DNA from: Nitrosomonas sp.
GTDB lineage: Bacteria > Pseudomonadota > Gammaproteobacteria > Burkholderiales > Nitrosomonadaceae
DNA: 42,106 nt
Reading direction: 5' to 3'
Assembly (NCBI RefSeq): GCF_021731985.1
Contig: NZ_JAKFWH010000030.1
Span: 1 to 42,106, forward strand
Position numbers and translations under genes: made by a program. The notes under the pieces were generated by a model. The model saw only the letters and a list, made by a program, of their open reading frames with translations. It was not told the origin of the DNA and searched no databases. Numbering within the stretch: the stretch's first letter is position 1; every line of letters begins with the position of its first letter. Below, piece after piece: positions 9,638 to 19,193 of this stretch.

Positions 9638-12385
9638 CTAATGTGCCTGCTCCCAATTGTCGCCTACACCAACGTCTATCAACAATGGCACATCCAGCTG
9701 CAAAACATTCCCCATATATTCCGGCAACGAATTTTTTATTAATGCAATTTCATCATCCGGCACTTCCAGAACCAATTCATCATGCACCTGCATAATCAGC
9801 TTGCTACGTAACTGCTCCTTGTGCAGCCAGTTATGCACGGCGATCATCGCCAGTTTGATAATATCCGCTGCGGTTCCCTGCATCGGTGCATTGATGGCAG
9901 CGCGCTCCGCGCCTTGGCGGCGATTTCCATTGGCATTATTAATCTCGGGCAACCATAATCTGCGCCCCAGGACAGTTTCGACATAACCCAGTTGCCTGGC
10001 TTTTTCCCGGGTCTGCTGCATATAGCTTTCCACCCCCGGATACCGCGCAAAATATCGTTCCATATAAGCACGGGCCGCGCTACGTTCAATCCCTAATTGT
10101 GCCGCCAGGCCAAATTCAGACATACCATATATCAAACCAAAATTAATTACTTTGGCATACCGGCGCTGCTCCTGATCCACTTGTTCCAGCGGAATTCCAA
10201 ATACTTCTGCGGCAGTCGCTTTATGAATATCCTCACCGGCTGCGAAAGCCTTCAAAAGACCCTCATCCTTAGAAATATGCGCCATAATGCGCAATTCAAT
10301 TTGTGAATAATCGGCTGAAATAATCCGATGCCCCAGCGGCGCGATAAACGCTTCCCGAATCCTGCGGCCTTCGCTGGTGCGTACCGGAATATTCTGCAAA
10401 TTAGGATCTGAGCTGGCTAAACGTCCTGTCACGGCGACCGCTTGTGCATAATTGGTATGCACCCGCCCGGTATTCCGATCTATCATCAGCGGTAATTTAT
10501 CCGTATACGTCGACTTTAATTTGGCAAGACTACGATAATCGAGCAACAGTTTCGGCAAGGGATAATCCAGCGCAAGCTGCTGCAAGACATCTTCATCGGT
10601 AGATGGAACGCCAGTGGGTGTTTTTTTGATGATAGGCAATTTCAGTTGGGTAAACAGAATTTCCTGTATCTGCTTAGGTGAATTCAGATTAAACGGCTGC
10701 CCGGCGACTGCATAAGCCTGTTGCTCCAAAGCGTATAATTTCTCTCCCAATTCATGGCTTTGCTTCTGCAACAGTTTGTAGTCCAGCAAAACGCCGTTAC
10801 GCTCAATCTCAAACAAAACATCCAGAATCGGCATTTCGATCTCACGATAGATATAATTCAACCGATCGTCACTTTGGATGGCAGGATATAAGGCCTGATG
10901 CAAGCGTAATGTGATGTCCGCATCTTCTGCGGCATACTGCGTTGCCACATCAATCGCCACTTCATCAAAACCGATGCGATTCACACCTTTTCCGGTAACA
11001 TCGTCATAGCTGATTGTTTTAATATCCAGATGCCGTATTGCCATATTATCCATATTATGCGGGCGATGGGATTCCAGAACGTAAGACTGGAGCAACGTAT
11101 CATGCACAATACCGTTCAATTGAATGCCATGATTGGCAAAAACATGCTTATCGTATTTTAAATTCTGACCCAATTTAGGTTTTGCCGCACTCTCCAGCCA
11201 TGGTTTAAGTTTATTCAATGCTTCATCAAGCGACAGTTGCTGCGGCACACCGGTATAATTGTGCATCAGAGGCAGATACGCAGCCTGATGGCTTTCAATA
11301 CAAAATGAAATGCCCACCAGCTTTGCCTGCATTGGACTTAAACTGGTCGTTTCACTATCCACGGACACCAATTGCGCAGTATCCAACCTGATTAGCCAAT
11401 CATCCAGTTCGTCTTCTGTAAAGATAGTCTGATATGTTCCTGAATGCGTCTGAACGGCATCCCTGTTTCCATTATCCGCCGCCGATGCCGTTAGGTTTTC
11501 GTTGGAATCATCTGATTCCGGTTGATTTGCGTTACTTTGTTGCTGACGTAATTCACGTAACGATGCCTTCATATCCAGTTGTTCATAGAGCAGGATAAGT
11601 TGCCCGGTGTCCTGAGCCTTAGATGCAAGATCGGTGATCCTGACCGGCAGATCCACATCACATTTAATCGTAATTAACTGGCGCGCTGTATCAAACCAAT
11701 CCAGTGCCTTACGTAGATTGTCGCCAATCGTTCCCTTGAATTCATCGGCATGCGCAATAATATTATCCAGCGATCCATATTCTGTGAGCCATTTGACCGC
11801 AGTCTTGGGTCCCACTTTATGCACACCCGGAACGTTGTCAGCCGTATCCCCTACCAACATCAGATAATCCAACATACGCCCCGGTGCTACGCCAAATTTT
11901 CCAACCACGCTCGCCTCGTCCAGCACTTCATTGCTCATAGTATTGACCAGCGTGATATTTGAATTAACCAATTGCGCAATATCTTTGTCACCGGTTGAGA
12001 TGATGCACTGCATATCTGCCTCAACAGCTTGTTTGGCCAGGGTACCGATGACATCGTCAGCTTCCACACCATCAATAATCAACATTGGCCAGCCCATTGC
12101 GCGAATGCAGGCATGCAAAGGTTCAATTTGAACAGCCAGATCATGCGGCATAGCCGGTCTATGCGCTTTATACGCAGGATATAATTCGTCCCGGAAAGTT
12201 TTACCTTTTGCATCAAACACACACGCGCTATAATCCGCGTGGTAGTCCTTGTGCAAGCGCCGCAGCATATTGAGCACACCATGAATTGCACCCGTCGGTT
12301 CGTTGTTACGATTGCGTAAATCAGGTAACGCATGAAAAGCGCGATATAAATAGGACGAACCATCAACCAACAACAATGTTTTCAT
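9638..12385 (-). CDS. polA: DNA polymerase I
   Basis: The 915-residue product has all three classical domains. The 5'-3' exonuclease/flap domain (1-about 290) contains VEADDVIGTLA and TGDKDIAQL. The 3'-5' proofreading domain keeps the catalytic DxE pair (Asp343 and Glu345 in SVDSETTSLS), so it should proofread. The polymerase domain shows motif A ADYSQIELR, the O-helix RRYAKVINFGLIYG and motif C MQVHDELVLEV. It acts in Okazaki fragment processing and repair gap filling. AGGAAA lies about 8 bases before the ATG at 12385. The divergent LOG-family gene starts only 13 bp away. Confidence 0.97.
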   Translation of the reverse strand: MKTLLLVDGSSYLYRAFHALPDLRNRNNEPTGAIHGVLNMLRRLHKDYHADYSACVFDAKGKTFRDELYPAYKAHRPAMPHDLAVQIEPLHACIRAMGWPMLIIDGVEADDVIGTLAKQAVEADMQCIISTGDKDIAQLVNSNITLVNTMSNEVLDEASVVGKFGVAPGRMLDYLMLVGDTADNVPGVHKVGPKTAVKWLTEYGSLDNIIAHADEFKGTIGDNLRKALDWFDTARQLITIKCDVDLPVRITDLASKAQDTGQLILLYEQLDMKASLRELRQQQSNANQPESDDSNENLTASAADNGNRDAVQTHSGTYQTIFTEDELDDWLIRLDTAQLVSVDSETTSLSPMQAKLVGISFCIESHQAAYLPLMHNYTGVPQQLSLDEALNKLKPWLESAAKPKLGQNLKYDKHVFANHGIQLNGIVHDTLLQSYVLESHRPHNMDNMAIRHLDIKTISYDDVTGKGVNRIGFDEVAIDVATQYAAEDADITLRLHQALYPAIQSDDRLNYIYREIEMPILDVLFEIERNGVLLDYKLLQKQSHELGEKLYALEQQAYAVAGQPFNLNSPKQIQEILFTQLKLPIIKKTPTGVPSTDEDVLQQLALDYPLPKLLLDYRSLAKLKSTYTDKLPLMIDRNTGRVHTNYAQAVAVTGRLASSDPNLQNIPVRTSEGRRIREAFIAPLGHRIISADYSQIELRIMAHISKDEGLLKAFAAGEDIHKATAAEVFGIPLEQVDQEQRRYAKVINFGLIYGMSEFGLAAQLGIERSAARAYMERYFARYPGVESYMQQTREKARQLGYVETVLGRRLWLPEINNANGNRRQGAERAAINAPMQGTAADIIKLAMIAVHNWLHKEQLRSKLIMQVHDELVLEVPDDEIALIKNSLPEYMGNVLQLDVPLLIDVGVGDNWEQAH

Positions 12386-12398
12386 TTACAAATTTCCT

Positions 12399-13118
12399 AT
12401 GAGCCTACGAGATAAACCGGCCACTCACTTATCTGTGGATAAACCCTGGTCAGCAAAAGAGTCATGGCGCCTGTTTGGAATTATGGCAGAGTTTGTTGAA
12501 GGAACAGAACGTCTGGATACCATTCAACCTGCTGTCAGTATTTTTGGCAGCGCGCGTACCAACCCCGACAACCCACACTATAAATTAGCCGAGCAAATTG
12601 CCAAACAACTTTCTGATGCCGGTTTCTCAGTTATCTCCGGTGGCGGGCCAGGTATCATGGAAGCTGCGAATAAAGGCGCTTACTTCGGAAAATCACCCAG
12701 TATCGGCTTAAATATTCAATTACCCCACGAACAGCATCGTAACGCTTACCAGGATATCAGCCAGACCTTCCGGCATTTCTTTGCGCGCAAATATATGTTT
12801 GTTAAATTTGCGACTGCTTACGTAGTGCTGCCCGGTGGTTTTGGAACATTGGACGAATTAATGGAAGCGCTGACACTGGTACAAACCGGAAAAACCCGGA
12901 AAATGCCCATCATCTTAGTCTATTCGGAATTCTGGCGCGGATTGCTTGACTGGTTCCAAAAGACATTAATCGCCGAAGGCTTTATCTCAGCGGAAGATAT
13001 GAACTTAATTCAGATCATCGATGAACCCAGTCAGGTAGTTAATGCAATTTTTCAATATTATGAGACCAGTGGATTTGAACCCACTGCTGCTGAAAGAGAA
13101 ATTCAGCTCAATCTTTAA
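12399..13118 (+). CDS. LOG-family protein (TIGR00730; putative nucleotide 5'-monophosphate phosphoribohydrolase)
   Basis: The 239-residue Rossmann-like protein carries the LOG hallmarks: SGGGPGIMEAANKGA at about 80 and PGGFGTLDE at about 147-155. Proteins of this type, once called lysine decarboxylases, remove the ribose-phosphate from nucleoside monophosphates such as cytokinin precursors or AMP. The physiological substrate here is unknown. The start at 12399 is 13 bp from the divergent polA start and lacks a visible ribosome site. Conserved-looking sequence from about residue 20 makes a much later start unlikely. It begins a same-strand run with DUF2782, thrB and a membrane protein. Confidence 0.85.
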   Translation: MSLRDKPATHLSVDKPWSAKESWRLFGIMAEFVEGTERLDTIQPAVSIFGSARTNPDNPHYKLAEQIAKQLSDAGFSVISGGGPGIMEAANKGAYFGKSPSIGLNIQLPHEQHRNAYQDISQTFRHFFARKYMFVKFATAYVVLPGGFGTLDELMEALTLVQTGKTRKMPIILVYSEFWRGLLDWFQKTLIAEGFISAEDMNLIQIIDEPSQVVNAIFQYYETSGFEPTAAEREIQLNL

Positions 13119-13175
13119 CTGTCGTCTACGATTTTAGGTAGAATACAAAATAATCCTGACCTACGGGTAATCAAC

Positions 13176-13571
13176 ATGTACCGACTTATCTTTATATTGC
13201 TGTTAAGTTCTACAATACCTGTTATGGCGCAAACTGAGCAGCCGAAACAGACGAAGAAATCTTCACAGCCGGATAATTTAATACCGTTGCCAGAAATTCC
13301 TGAATTACCCCGTGATTTGACCGATCCACCGCCACTTCCGCCCGATATTCAACCGGATCCTGAGCTGGAAACACAGGTTACCATTATCAAACGTGGGGAA
13401 GATACCATTGAAGAGCACCGAATCAATGGTGAGCTTCTCATGATCAAAGTTATCCCACGTATCGGCCCGCCTTATTACCTGAAAAAAAATCCCGGCAGAG
13501 GTTCGCACACGCATGCGGGTGAAGCAGGTATTGATGTTAGTCCACCAATGTGGCAACTGTTGAAATTTTAA
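13176..13571 (+). CDS. DUF2782 domain secreted protein
   Basis: The 131-residue product begins with a signal peptide (MYRLIFILLLSSTIPVMAQ, cleavage after MAQ at about 19). A proline-rich spacer follows (about 35-65: PLPEIPELPRDLTDPPPLPP) and then a compact C-terminal domain with the pattern TIEEHRINGELLMIKVIPRIGPPYYL. This arrangement matches DUF2782 proteins, which often sit between a LOG gene and thrB in betaproteobacteria. Their function is unknown; export to the periplasm is the only role the sequence supports. Confidence 0.75.
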   Translation: MYRLIFILLLSSTIPVMAQTEQPKQTKKSSQPDNLIPLPEIPELPRDLTDPPPLPPDIQPDPELETQVTIIKRGEDTIEEHRINGELLMIKVIPRIGPPYYLKKNPGRGSHTHAGEAGIDVSPPMWQLLKF

Positions 13572-13599
13572 CTTTAATACAAAGCAGAACGTAATCCCA

Positions 13600-13647
13600 T
13601 GAGATTCATCAGCGCTTACTTATTCTTCGTTTTTTTATCCTGTTAAT
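13600..13647 (+). CDS. 15-residue hydrophobic micro-ORF ahead of thrB
   Basis: ATG at 13600 opens a 15-codon frame ([15 protein letters not shown]) that stops at 13645-13647, two bases before the thrB ATG. thrB has no ribosome site of its own in view, so the micro-ORF could couple translation. It lacks the Thr/Ile codon run of a classical thr leader. It could also be a chance reading frame or the remnant of a lipoprotein signal. Confidence 0.25.
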
Positions 13648-13649
13648 TC

Positions 13650-14600
13650 ATGTCTGTTTTCACACCAGTTACTGATAGCCAGCTCACGACTTGGTTAAAA
13701 GATTACGCGCTTGGTCAGCTCATCAACCTGCAAGGTATCTCCTCAGGTATTGAGAATACCAATTATTTTGTCACGACCACGCAAGGCAAGTTTGTATTGA
13801 CCTTGTTCGAAAAATTAACCAGCCACGAATTACCTTATTATTTGAATTTGATGGCACATTTATCTCAGCATCATATCCCTTGCCCGGCTCCGATTCCCAG
13901 GTTGGATCACAGTCTATTAGGTAAACTGAACGGCAAACCGGCGACAATCGTTACCCGCCTGCCGGGACAATCATTAACACACCCGACCGCAGAACAATGT
14001 GCGGAAGTTGGTAGAGTACTGGCAAAAATGCACTTATCCGGAAAATCCTATCCCGGAAATATGAATAATCCACGCGGATTAGCATGGTGGCAAGCCAAAG
14101 TGCCTGAGATCTCACCATTCTTATCTGCGGATGAGAAATTGTTACTCAATTCGGAACTTGATTTTCAGTTAGCACAACAAACCACGACATTACCCAGTGG
14201 CGTTATCCATGCTGATCTATTTCGGGACAATATTTTGTTTACCGGCCAGAAAATTGGCGGTGTTATCGATTTTTATTTCGCCTGCAATGATACTTTTTTA
14301 TATGACCTGGCAATTGTAGCCAACGATTGGTGCATGACTGAGGAAAAGATTTTGGACAGAATGCACACACTTTCACTCATTGAAGCCTATCATACGATTC
14401 GACCACTATCCGGTGCCGAGCAGGATGCCTGGCCTGCTATGTTGCGTGCAGGTGCGCTGCGTTTCTGGATTTCCCGGCTCTATGATTACCATTTGCCACG
14501 CCCGGGAGAACTGACACATGCCAAAGATCCCGCTCATTTTAGAGAAATATTGAAAAATCACGCGACAGATCCAGAAAAACTACGACAACTCTGGATATAA
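13650..14600 (+). CDS. thrB: Homoserine kinase, ThrB type II (APH-fold)
   Basis: The 316-residue enzyme phosphorylates homoserine in threonine biosynthesis. It has the aminoglycoside-phosphotransferase-like fold rather than the GHMP fold. The opening [13 protein letters not shown] is a typical nucleotide-binding loop. The catalytic loop is [13 protein letters not shown] (His187, Asp189, Asn194), followed by the metal-binding Asp207 in GVIDFYFAC. Length and motifs match the ThrB of Pseudomonas and beta-proteobacteria. It starts two bases after a micro-ORF and is followed by a BPSS1780-family membrane protein. Confidence 0.93.
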   Translation: MSVFTPVTDSQLTTWLKDYALGQLINLQGISSGIENTNYFVTTTQGKFVLTLFEKLTSHELPYYLNLMAHLSQHHIPCPAPIPRLDHSLLGKLNGKPATIVTRLPGQSLTHPTAEQCAEVGRVLAKMHLSGKSYPGNMNNPRGLAWWQAKVPEISPFLSADEKLLLNSELDFQLAQQTTTLPSGVIHADLFRDNILFTGQKIGGVIDFYFACNDTFLYDLAIVANDWCMTEEKILDRMHTLSLIEAYHTIRPLSGAEQDAWPAMLRAGALRFWISRLYDYHLPRPGELTHAKDPAHFREILKNHATDPEKLRQLWI

Positions 14601-14644
14601 ATAATAATTAAAACTGTTTATCGAACTTAACTGGAGAAACATCA

Positions 14645-15619
14645 ATGGAAATTCATCAAGTCCACGGAAAACAGGGATTGCAATGGATCTTAAGCGGCTT
14701 CTATCTGTTCCGCAAAGCGCCGCTGGCTTGGGTATTTGTTTGCTTTACCTTGATGTTGATTGCGATGGCAATGTCGTTCATACCCTTGCTGGGAAAGTTT
14801 GTTTTTACATTAATTTCACCCGTTTTTCTGGCTGGAATCATGTTGGGCTGCAAGGATATGGAACAAGGAAAGCCGATTGAGTTGAAACACTTATTTGTTT
14901 CTTTCAGAACCAATCCGGCACCACTCATTACCATTGGCGGTATCTATCTGATCGGGCAAATTCTAATCATTGGCCTAGTGATGCTGATCGGCGGCTCTCA
15001 GATGTCGGATATGCTGTTATACGGAAAAAGAGTCGACGAAAGCGAATTAATGGGTGTAATGAGCAACATGCTCACATCTTCACTGATTGCATTAACCCTT
15101 TCCATTCCGCTGATGATGGCTTCCTGGTTCTCGCCCTTGCTGGTGGTATTCCATAATGTTCCACCGATTGTTGCGATGCAAAGAAGTTTTTTTGCCTGTC
15201 TGAAAAACTTCATCCCGTTCCAGTTGTATGGCGTTACGCTGATTGTGCTCACTGCTCTTAGCCTGATGCCTTATGGACTTGGGCTCGTTATCCTGATCCC
15301 CACTATTTTCACTTCAATTTATGTCAGTTACAAAGACATTTTTCTGGCCGAACCACTGCGCTTCAACAATGGCTTATCCGAACCAGATAATCAAAAAACA
15401 AACTGGACGAATGTTGATGAATCCTCGACAAAAGAAAATGAAACCAAAGCAGAACCCAATAGCACAGAAAATAAAACACTTAAGTTGAATGAAACAGTTC
15501 AGTGCGCGCAGTGCAATTTATCTGTGCCGAAAAATGAGGCGATTGAAGATCAAGAACGATTCTTTTGCAGCGAGGAACACCGTCAGCAGCATCAAGCTGC
15601 AGGAAAATCAGAGAAATGA
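14645..15619 (+). CDS. BPSS1780-family membrane protein with C-terminal Cys/His tail
   Basis: The 324-residue protein has about six hydrophobic segments between residues 25 and 230 and matches the BPSS1780 family of inner-membrane proteins of unknown function. After a polar linker rich in Asn, Glu and Lys (about 245-282) it ends with CAQC (Cys287, Cys290) and CSEEH (Cys308, His312), a spacing fit for binding one zinc. Such a tail resembles the treble-clef/YacG-like or PP0621-like ends of other small proteins. GGAGA about 9 bases before the ATG supports the start. It converges on uvrD with a 22-bp gap. Confidence 0.75.
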   Translation: MEIHQVHGKQGLQWILSGFYLFRKAPLAWVFVCFTLMLIAMAMSFIPLLGKFVFTLISPVFLAGIMLGCKDMEQGKPIELKHLFVSFRTNPAPLITIGGIYLIGQILIIGLVMLIGGSQMSDMLLYGKRVDESELMGVMSNMLTSSLIALTLSIPLMMASWFSPLLVVFHNVPPIVAMQRSFFACLKNFIPFQLYGVTLIVLTALSLMPYGLGLVILIPTIFTSIYVSYKDIFLAEPLRFNNGLSEPDNQKTNWTNVDESSTKENETKAEPNSTENKTLKLNETVQCAQCNLSVPKNEAIEDQERFFCSEEHRQQHQAAGKSEK

Positions 15620-15641
15620 GTCAAGAATTGGCGCTATCATA

Positions 15642-17843
15642 CTAAACTACAGTCAACTTTGCGTACTCGAGCAACAACCATTTTATTCCGGCATGATCAA
15701 AATTGACCTGGACACGTGCTTCGCTGCCGCTTCCTTCATAATTGATAATGACACCCGCGCCAAATTTGGCATGTAGTACGTTCTGTCCGATTCTCCACGT
15801 ACCGCTGGAAAATTTTTGCTGACTATAAGTTGTAGCTCTTGAGATGGATGTTGAGGTTTTATTACCAGTACTTGAATAGAATGGTTTCTGGTCAATTTTA
15901 GGCGTTGATTGCAGCCATTTCAAACAATTTTCCGGAATCTCATTCAGGAAACGCGATGCGATGTTATAACGGGTTTGGCCGTGCAGCATACGACTTTGAG
16001 CAAAACTGATATATAACCGGCGGCGCGCGCGTGTCATAGCCACGTACATCAGCCGTCTTTCTTCCGCAATGCCATTGATCTCATTCAGGCTGTTTTCATG
16101 CGGGAAAAGCCCCTCTTCCAATCCACTCAAAAATACGCTATGAAACTCCAGGCCTTTGGCGGCATGAACCGTCATTAGCTGCAGCGCATCCTGACCGCTA
16201 CCCGCCTGGTGCTCACCGGCTTCCAGCGAAGCATGTGCAAGAAATTCTGCCAGACTGTCATCTTCAGCTTCGTGCACAAAACTGGTAGCCGCGTTAATCA
16301 ATTCATTTAGATTTTCCAGTCTTTCCGCACTTTCTCGCTCTTTGGCATAATGCGCTAGCAACTCGCTGTGTGTCAGCATGTGTTCAACAATTTGCGGCAA
16401 CGGTAACGTGCTGCAGCTTTGACGCATCGTCATGATCAAGTGAACAAATCCTGCAATGCCTTTTAAAGATTTGGGTAATTCTTGCACGATTGCTGCTTCA
16501 CCGCCGCATTTCTGTAGTGCCGTAGCCCACAAGCTTCCGCCTTGCAATTTCGCATCATCCAGCAATTGCTCCAAACTACGCGCACCAATCCCGCGTGCCG
16601 GGAAATTAATCACGCGCAATAGCGCGCTATCATCGTCAGGATTGGCAATCAAGCGCAAATAAGCCAATGCATGTTTGATTTCCAGACGATCAAAGAAACG
16701 CATGCCGCCATAAACTCGGTACGATATGGCAGCATTAAACAAACTGTGTTCCAAAACCCTGGATTGCGCATTGGAGCGATAAAGCAATGCCATCTCTGAC
16801 AAGGAAATGCCTTCCGCATGCAAGGTTTTGACTTCCTCAACAATAAATGCAGCCTCATCGAAATCATTCGGTGCATTATAAACACGTACTAGTTCGCCCT
16901 TCCCTTCGGCGGTCCAAAGATTCTTCCCCAAACGTTCGCTATTGTTCTCAATCAGTGCATTGGCAGCATCGAGGATATTGCCGTGTGAGCGGTAATTTTG
17001 TTCCAGCTTGATCACTTTGGAGATGCCGAAATCGCGCTCAAAATCTCGCATGTTGCCAGAATACGCGCCACGGAACGCGTAAATACTTTGATCGTCATCA
17101 CCGACCACAAAGACTGCCGCGGCATTTTGGGTTCCCGTACCCGCCAGCAATTTGAGCCATTTGTATTGCAATGGATTGGTATCTTGAAACTCGTCCACCA
17201 GGATATGGCTAAAACGTTCCTGATAATGTTTGCACAGAATCTCATTGCGGCTCAACAATTCGTAACTGCGCAGCAGTAATTCGGGGAAATCCACCGCACC
17301 TTCCTTGTTACATTGCTGCTCATAAGCTTGATAAAACTCAAGCATTCTGCGAGAAAAAGCATCTTCCGCTACAACATAAGCTGCACGCAATCCGGCTTCT
17401 TTGGCATTATTGATAAACCATTGCACTTGGCGCGGCGGGAATTTCTTATCGTCGGCCGACAAGCTCTTCAAGATACGCTTAACTAAAGCCAATTGATCGG
17501 CGGAATCCAGAATCTGAAACGTTTGCACCAAGCCGGCATCCTGATAATGGGTACGCAGCATGCGATGACACAACCCGTGAAATGTCCCGATCCACATACC
17601 GCGTGTATTTATCGGCAGCATGGCGGTAATACGGGTCAACATTTCCTTGGCAGCTTTATTGGTGAAAGTAACGGCCAGAATACCGTGCGGATTGGCTTGC
17701 CCTGATTGGATCAGATACACGATCCGTGTCGTCAACACACGTGTTTTTCCACTGCCAGCGCCGGCCAGCACCAATACCGATTGATGCGGTAGCGTAATGG
17801 CTTCCAGCTGCTGTGGATTCAGATCTGATAGTAAGGAAGTCAT
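15642..17843 (-). CDS. uvrD: ATP-dependent DNA helicase UvrD (helicase II)
   Basis: The 733-residue SF1A helicase unwinds DNA 3'-5' in nucleotide-excision and mismatch repair. Walker A is GAGSGKT (28-34). Motif II/III is LVDEFQDTNPLQ and VVGDDDQSIYAFRGA. Motif IV is LEQNYRS, and motifs V and VI are LMTVHAAKGLEF and RRLMYVAMTRAR. The C-terminus has the Tudor-like fold that UvrD/PcrA use to bind RNA polymerase (GQNVLHAKFGAGVI). This favours UvrD over Rep. It lies downstream of phosphoribulokinase on the same strand, separated by a 149-bp gap with a nested inverted repeat. Confidence 0.95.
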   Translation of the reverse strand: MTSLLSDLNPQQLEAITLPHQSVLVLAGAGSGKTRVLTTRIVYLIQSGQANPHGILAVTFTNKAAKEMLTRITAMLPINTRGMWIGTFHGLCHRMLRTHYQDAGLVQTFQILDSADQLALVKRILKSLSADDKKFPPRQVQWFINNAKEAGLRAAYVVAEDAFSRRMLEFYQAYEQQCNKEGAVDFPELLLRSYELLSRNEILCKHYQERFSHILVDEFQDTNPLQYKWLKLLAGTGTQNAAAVFVVGDDDQSIYAFRGAYSGNMRDFERDFGISKVIKLEQNYRSHGNILDAANALIENNSERLGKNLWTAEGKGELVRVYNAPNDFDEAAFIVEEVKTLHAEGISLSEMALLYRSNAQSRVLEHSLFNAAISYRVYGGMRFFDRLEIKHALAYLRLIANPDDDSALLRVINFPARGIGARSLEQLLDDAKLQGGSLWATALQKCGGEAAIVQELPKSLKGIAGFVHLIMTMRQSCSTLPLPQIVEHMLTHSELLAHYAKERESAERLENLNELINAATSFVHEAEDDSLAEFLAHASLEAGEHQAGSGQDALQLMTVHAAKGLEFHSVFLSGLEEGLFPHENSLNEINGIAEERRLMYVAMTRARRRLYISFAQSRMLHGQTRYNIASRFLNEIPENCLKWLQSTPKIDQKPFYSSTGNKTSTSISRATTYSQQKFSSGTWRIGQNVLHAKFGAGVIINYEGSGSEARVQVNFDHAGIKWLLLEYAKLTVV

Positions 17844-17914
17844 GTTACGATTTTAACCAGGCCTTCCATGATCATACTGATACAAATTATATGAAATGGA
17901 TTTTGACTCACACT

Positions 17915-17973
17915 GATTAATTCAGAATCGGATAAGTGAATATTCACATCTTATCGTGATCCATGAATTAACC
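17915..17973. repeat. Nested inverted repeat between phosphoribulokinase and uvrD
   Basis: TTAATTCA (17917-17924) is complementary to TGAATTAA (17964-17971). Inside it GATAAG (17931-17936) pairs with CTTATC (17950-17955), and the centre GTGAATATTCAC (17936-17947) is itself a perfect palindrome. The whole segment folds as one long imperfect stem. It may act as a terminator or processing site after phosphoribulokinase; a small palindromic repeat element is the alternative. Confidence 0.5.
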
Positions 17974-17992
17974 GGAGGTCAGTCAAAAATTA

Positions 17993-18862
17993 CTACGCTC
18001 TACTTTTTGCAACAATTTCCAGAATCAATGGGGTCAATATGAGTTCTATCGCCATGCCCATTTTCCCACCAGGAACAACAATGGTGTTAGGACGAGACAT
18101 AAATGAATCATGAATCATACTCAGTAAAAAAGGAAAGTCTGCTTTCAGCGGATCCCTAAAACGAATCACCACAAAACTCTCATCCAATGTTGGAATTTCA
18201 CGTGCGATAAAGGGATTGGAAGTGTCGACAGTGGGCACACGCTGGAAGTTGATATGAGTACGTGAAAACTGTGGCGTAATGTAATGCACATAGTCATGCA
18301 TGCGGCGCAGAATGGTGTGTGTCACCGCTTCTGCCGAATATCCGCGAGCACTGGTATCACGAAATATTTTCTGAATCCATTCCAGATTAACAATCGGTAC
18401 CACACCGACCAGCAAATCCACGTACTTAGCCACATCTGCCGTATCGCTTTTTGCACCACCGTGCAGTCCTTCATAAAACAGTAAATCGGAACCAGGCGGA
18501 ATCGGAGACCAAGGAGTGAATGTACCTGCTTTCTGTTTCCAGGGCTCCGCTTCTTCATCATTATGCAGATACAAGCGTGTCTGGCCACTGCCGCTGTCGC
18601 CATACTCCTTGAATAAGGCTTCCAGTTTCTCAAATTCATTGGCTTCCGGACCAAAATGGCTGATCGCACGTCCGTTGTTTTTTTCCGACTCTGCCGCGGC
18701 TTGCTTCATTGATTCACGATCATAACGGTGAAAACTATCCCCTTCTACGATCGCGGCCTTCAAATGCTCACGACGGAAAATATGTTCAAAGCTGGATTTT
18801 ACCGTTGAGGTGCCTGCACCTGAAGATCCGGTAACGGCAATAACCGGGTTTTTTTGCGACAT
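17993..18862 (-). CDS. prk: Phosphoribulokinase (proteobacterial class I)
   Basis: The 289-residue enzyme phosphorylates ribulose 5-phosphate to ribulose 1,5-bisphosphate for Rubisco. The P-loop is GSSGAGTST (12-20). EGDSFHRYDR carries the substrate-binding and catalytic acidic residues. FYEGLHGG (Walker-B region) and the RRMHDYVHYITPQFSRTHIN block are typical of the proteobacterial, allosteric class. It marks the organism as a Calvin-cycle autotroph. Rubisco is not in the window, so prk stands apart from any cbb operon. AGGAGA lies about 9 bases before the ATG. A HigB-like remnant lies upstream. Confidence 0.95.
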   Translation of the reverse strand: MSQKNPVIAVTGSSGAGTSTVKSSFEHIFRREHLKAAIVEGDSFHRYDRESMKQAAAESEKNNGRAISHFGPEANEFEKLEALFKEYGDSGSGQTRLYLHNDEEAEPWKQKAGTFTPWSPIPPGSDLLFYEGLHGGAKSDTADVAKYVDLLVGVVPIVNLEWIQKIFRDTSARGYSAEAVTHTILRRMHDYVHYITPQFSRTHINFQRVPTVDTSNPFIAREIPTLDESFVVIRFRDPLKADFPFLLSMIHDSFMSRPNTIVVPGGKMGMAIELILTPLILEIVAKSRA

Positions 18863-18935
18863 TCTAATGTTCTCCTAAAAAATATAACATTCAAGTTCAC
18901 CGGACCAAGTAAAAGTCATCGACGGCAATTCTGTA

Positions 18936-19037
18936 TTAATATGATACTTCTTTCTTTTCATATTTGGCAGCGGTGATCAATTTGTATTCAGCGCCGTTCA
19001 GATTGAAAGCGATACGATATTGGGGCCTTATTGGAAC
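18936..19037 (-). pseudogene. Fragment of a HigB-like (RelE fold) toxin
   Basis: Between two stop codons the minus strand reads VPIRPQYRIAFNLNGAEYKL followed by ITAAKYEKKEVSY. The pattern (R-hydrophobic-FN-x-x-G-x-x-Y-+-L-hydrophobic ... Y) is the core of HigB-type mRNA interferases. The N-terminal helices, the C-terminal strand and any start codon are missing, and no antitoxin gene is seen next to it, so it is a decayed piece. The remaining part of the 331-bp gap 18863-19193 shows nothing I recognise apart from the promoter space of prk and the following gene. Confidence 0.45.
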
Positions 19038-19193
19038 TTATAAAATTTAAAACCTGTCAGATTGATTGCTTACATAGCATGCGTATTGTATACCAAGACC
19101 GCACATAAATTGTCTTTGGCATTTGTATAAGTCAGTAGAAAATTAAAAGACTGATATTACCTGATGATTGGATTGATTTAGGATTGAGCTCGT

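Noticed and set aside
13600..13647. thr-operon attenuator reading of the micro-ORF
   Set aside because: No run of Thr or Ile codons and no terminator hairpin before thrB.
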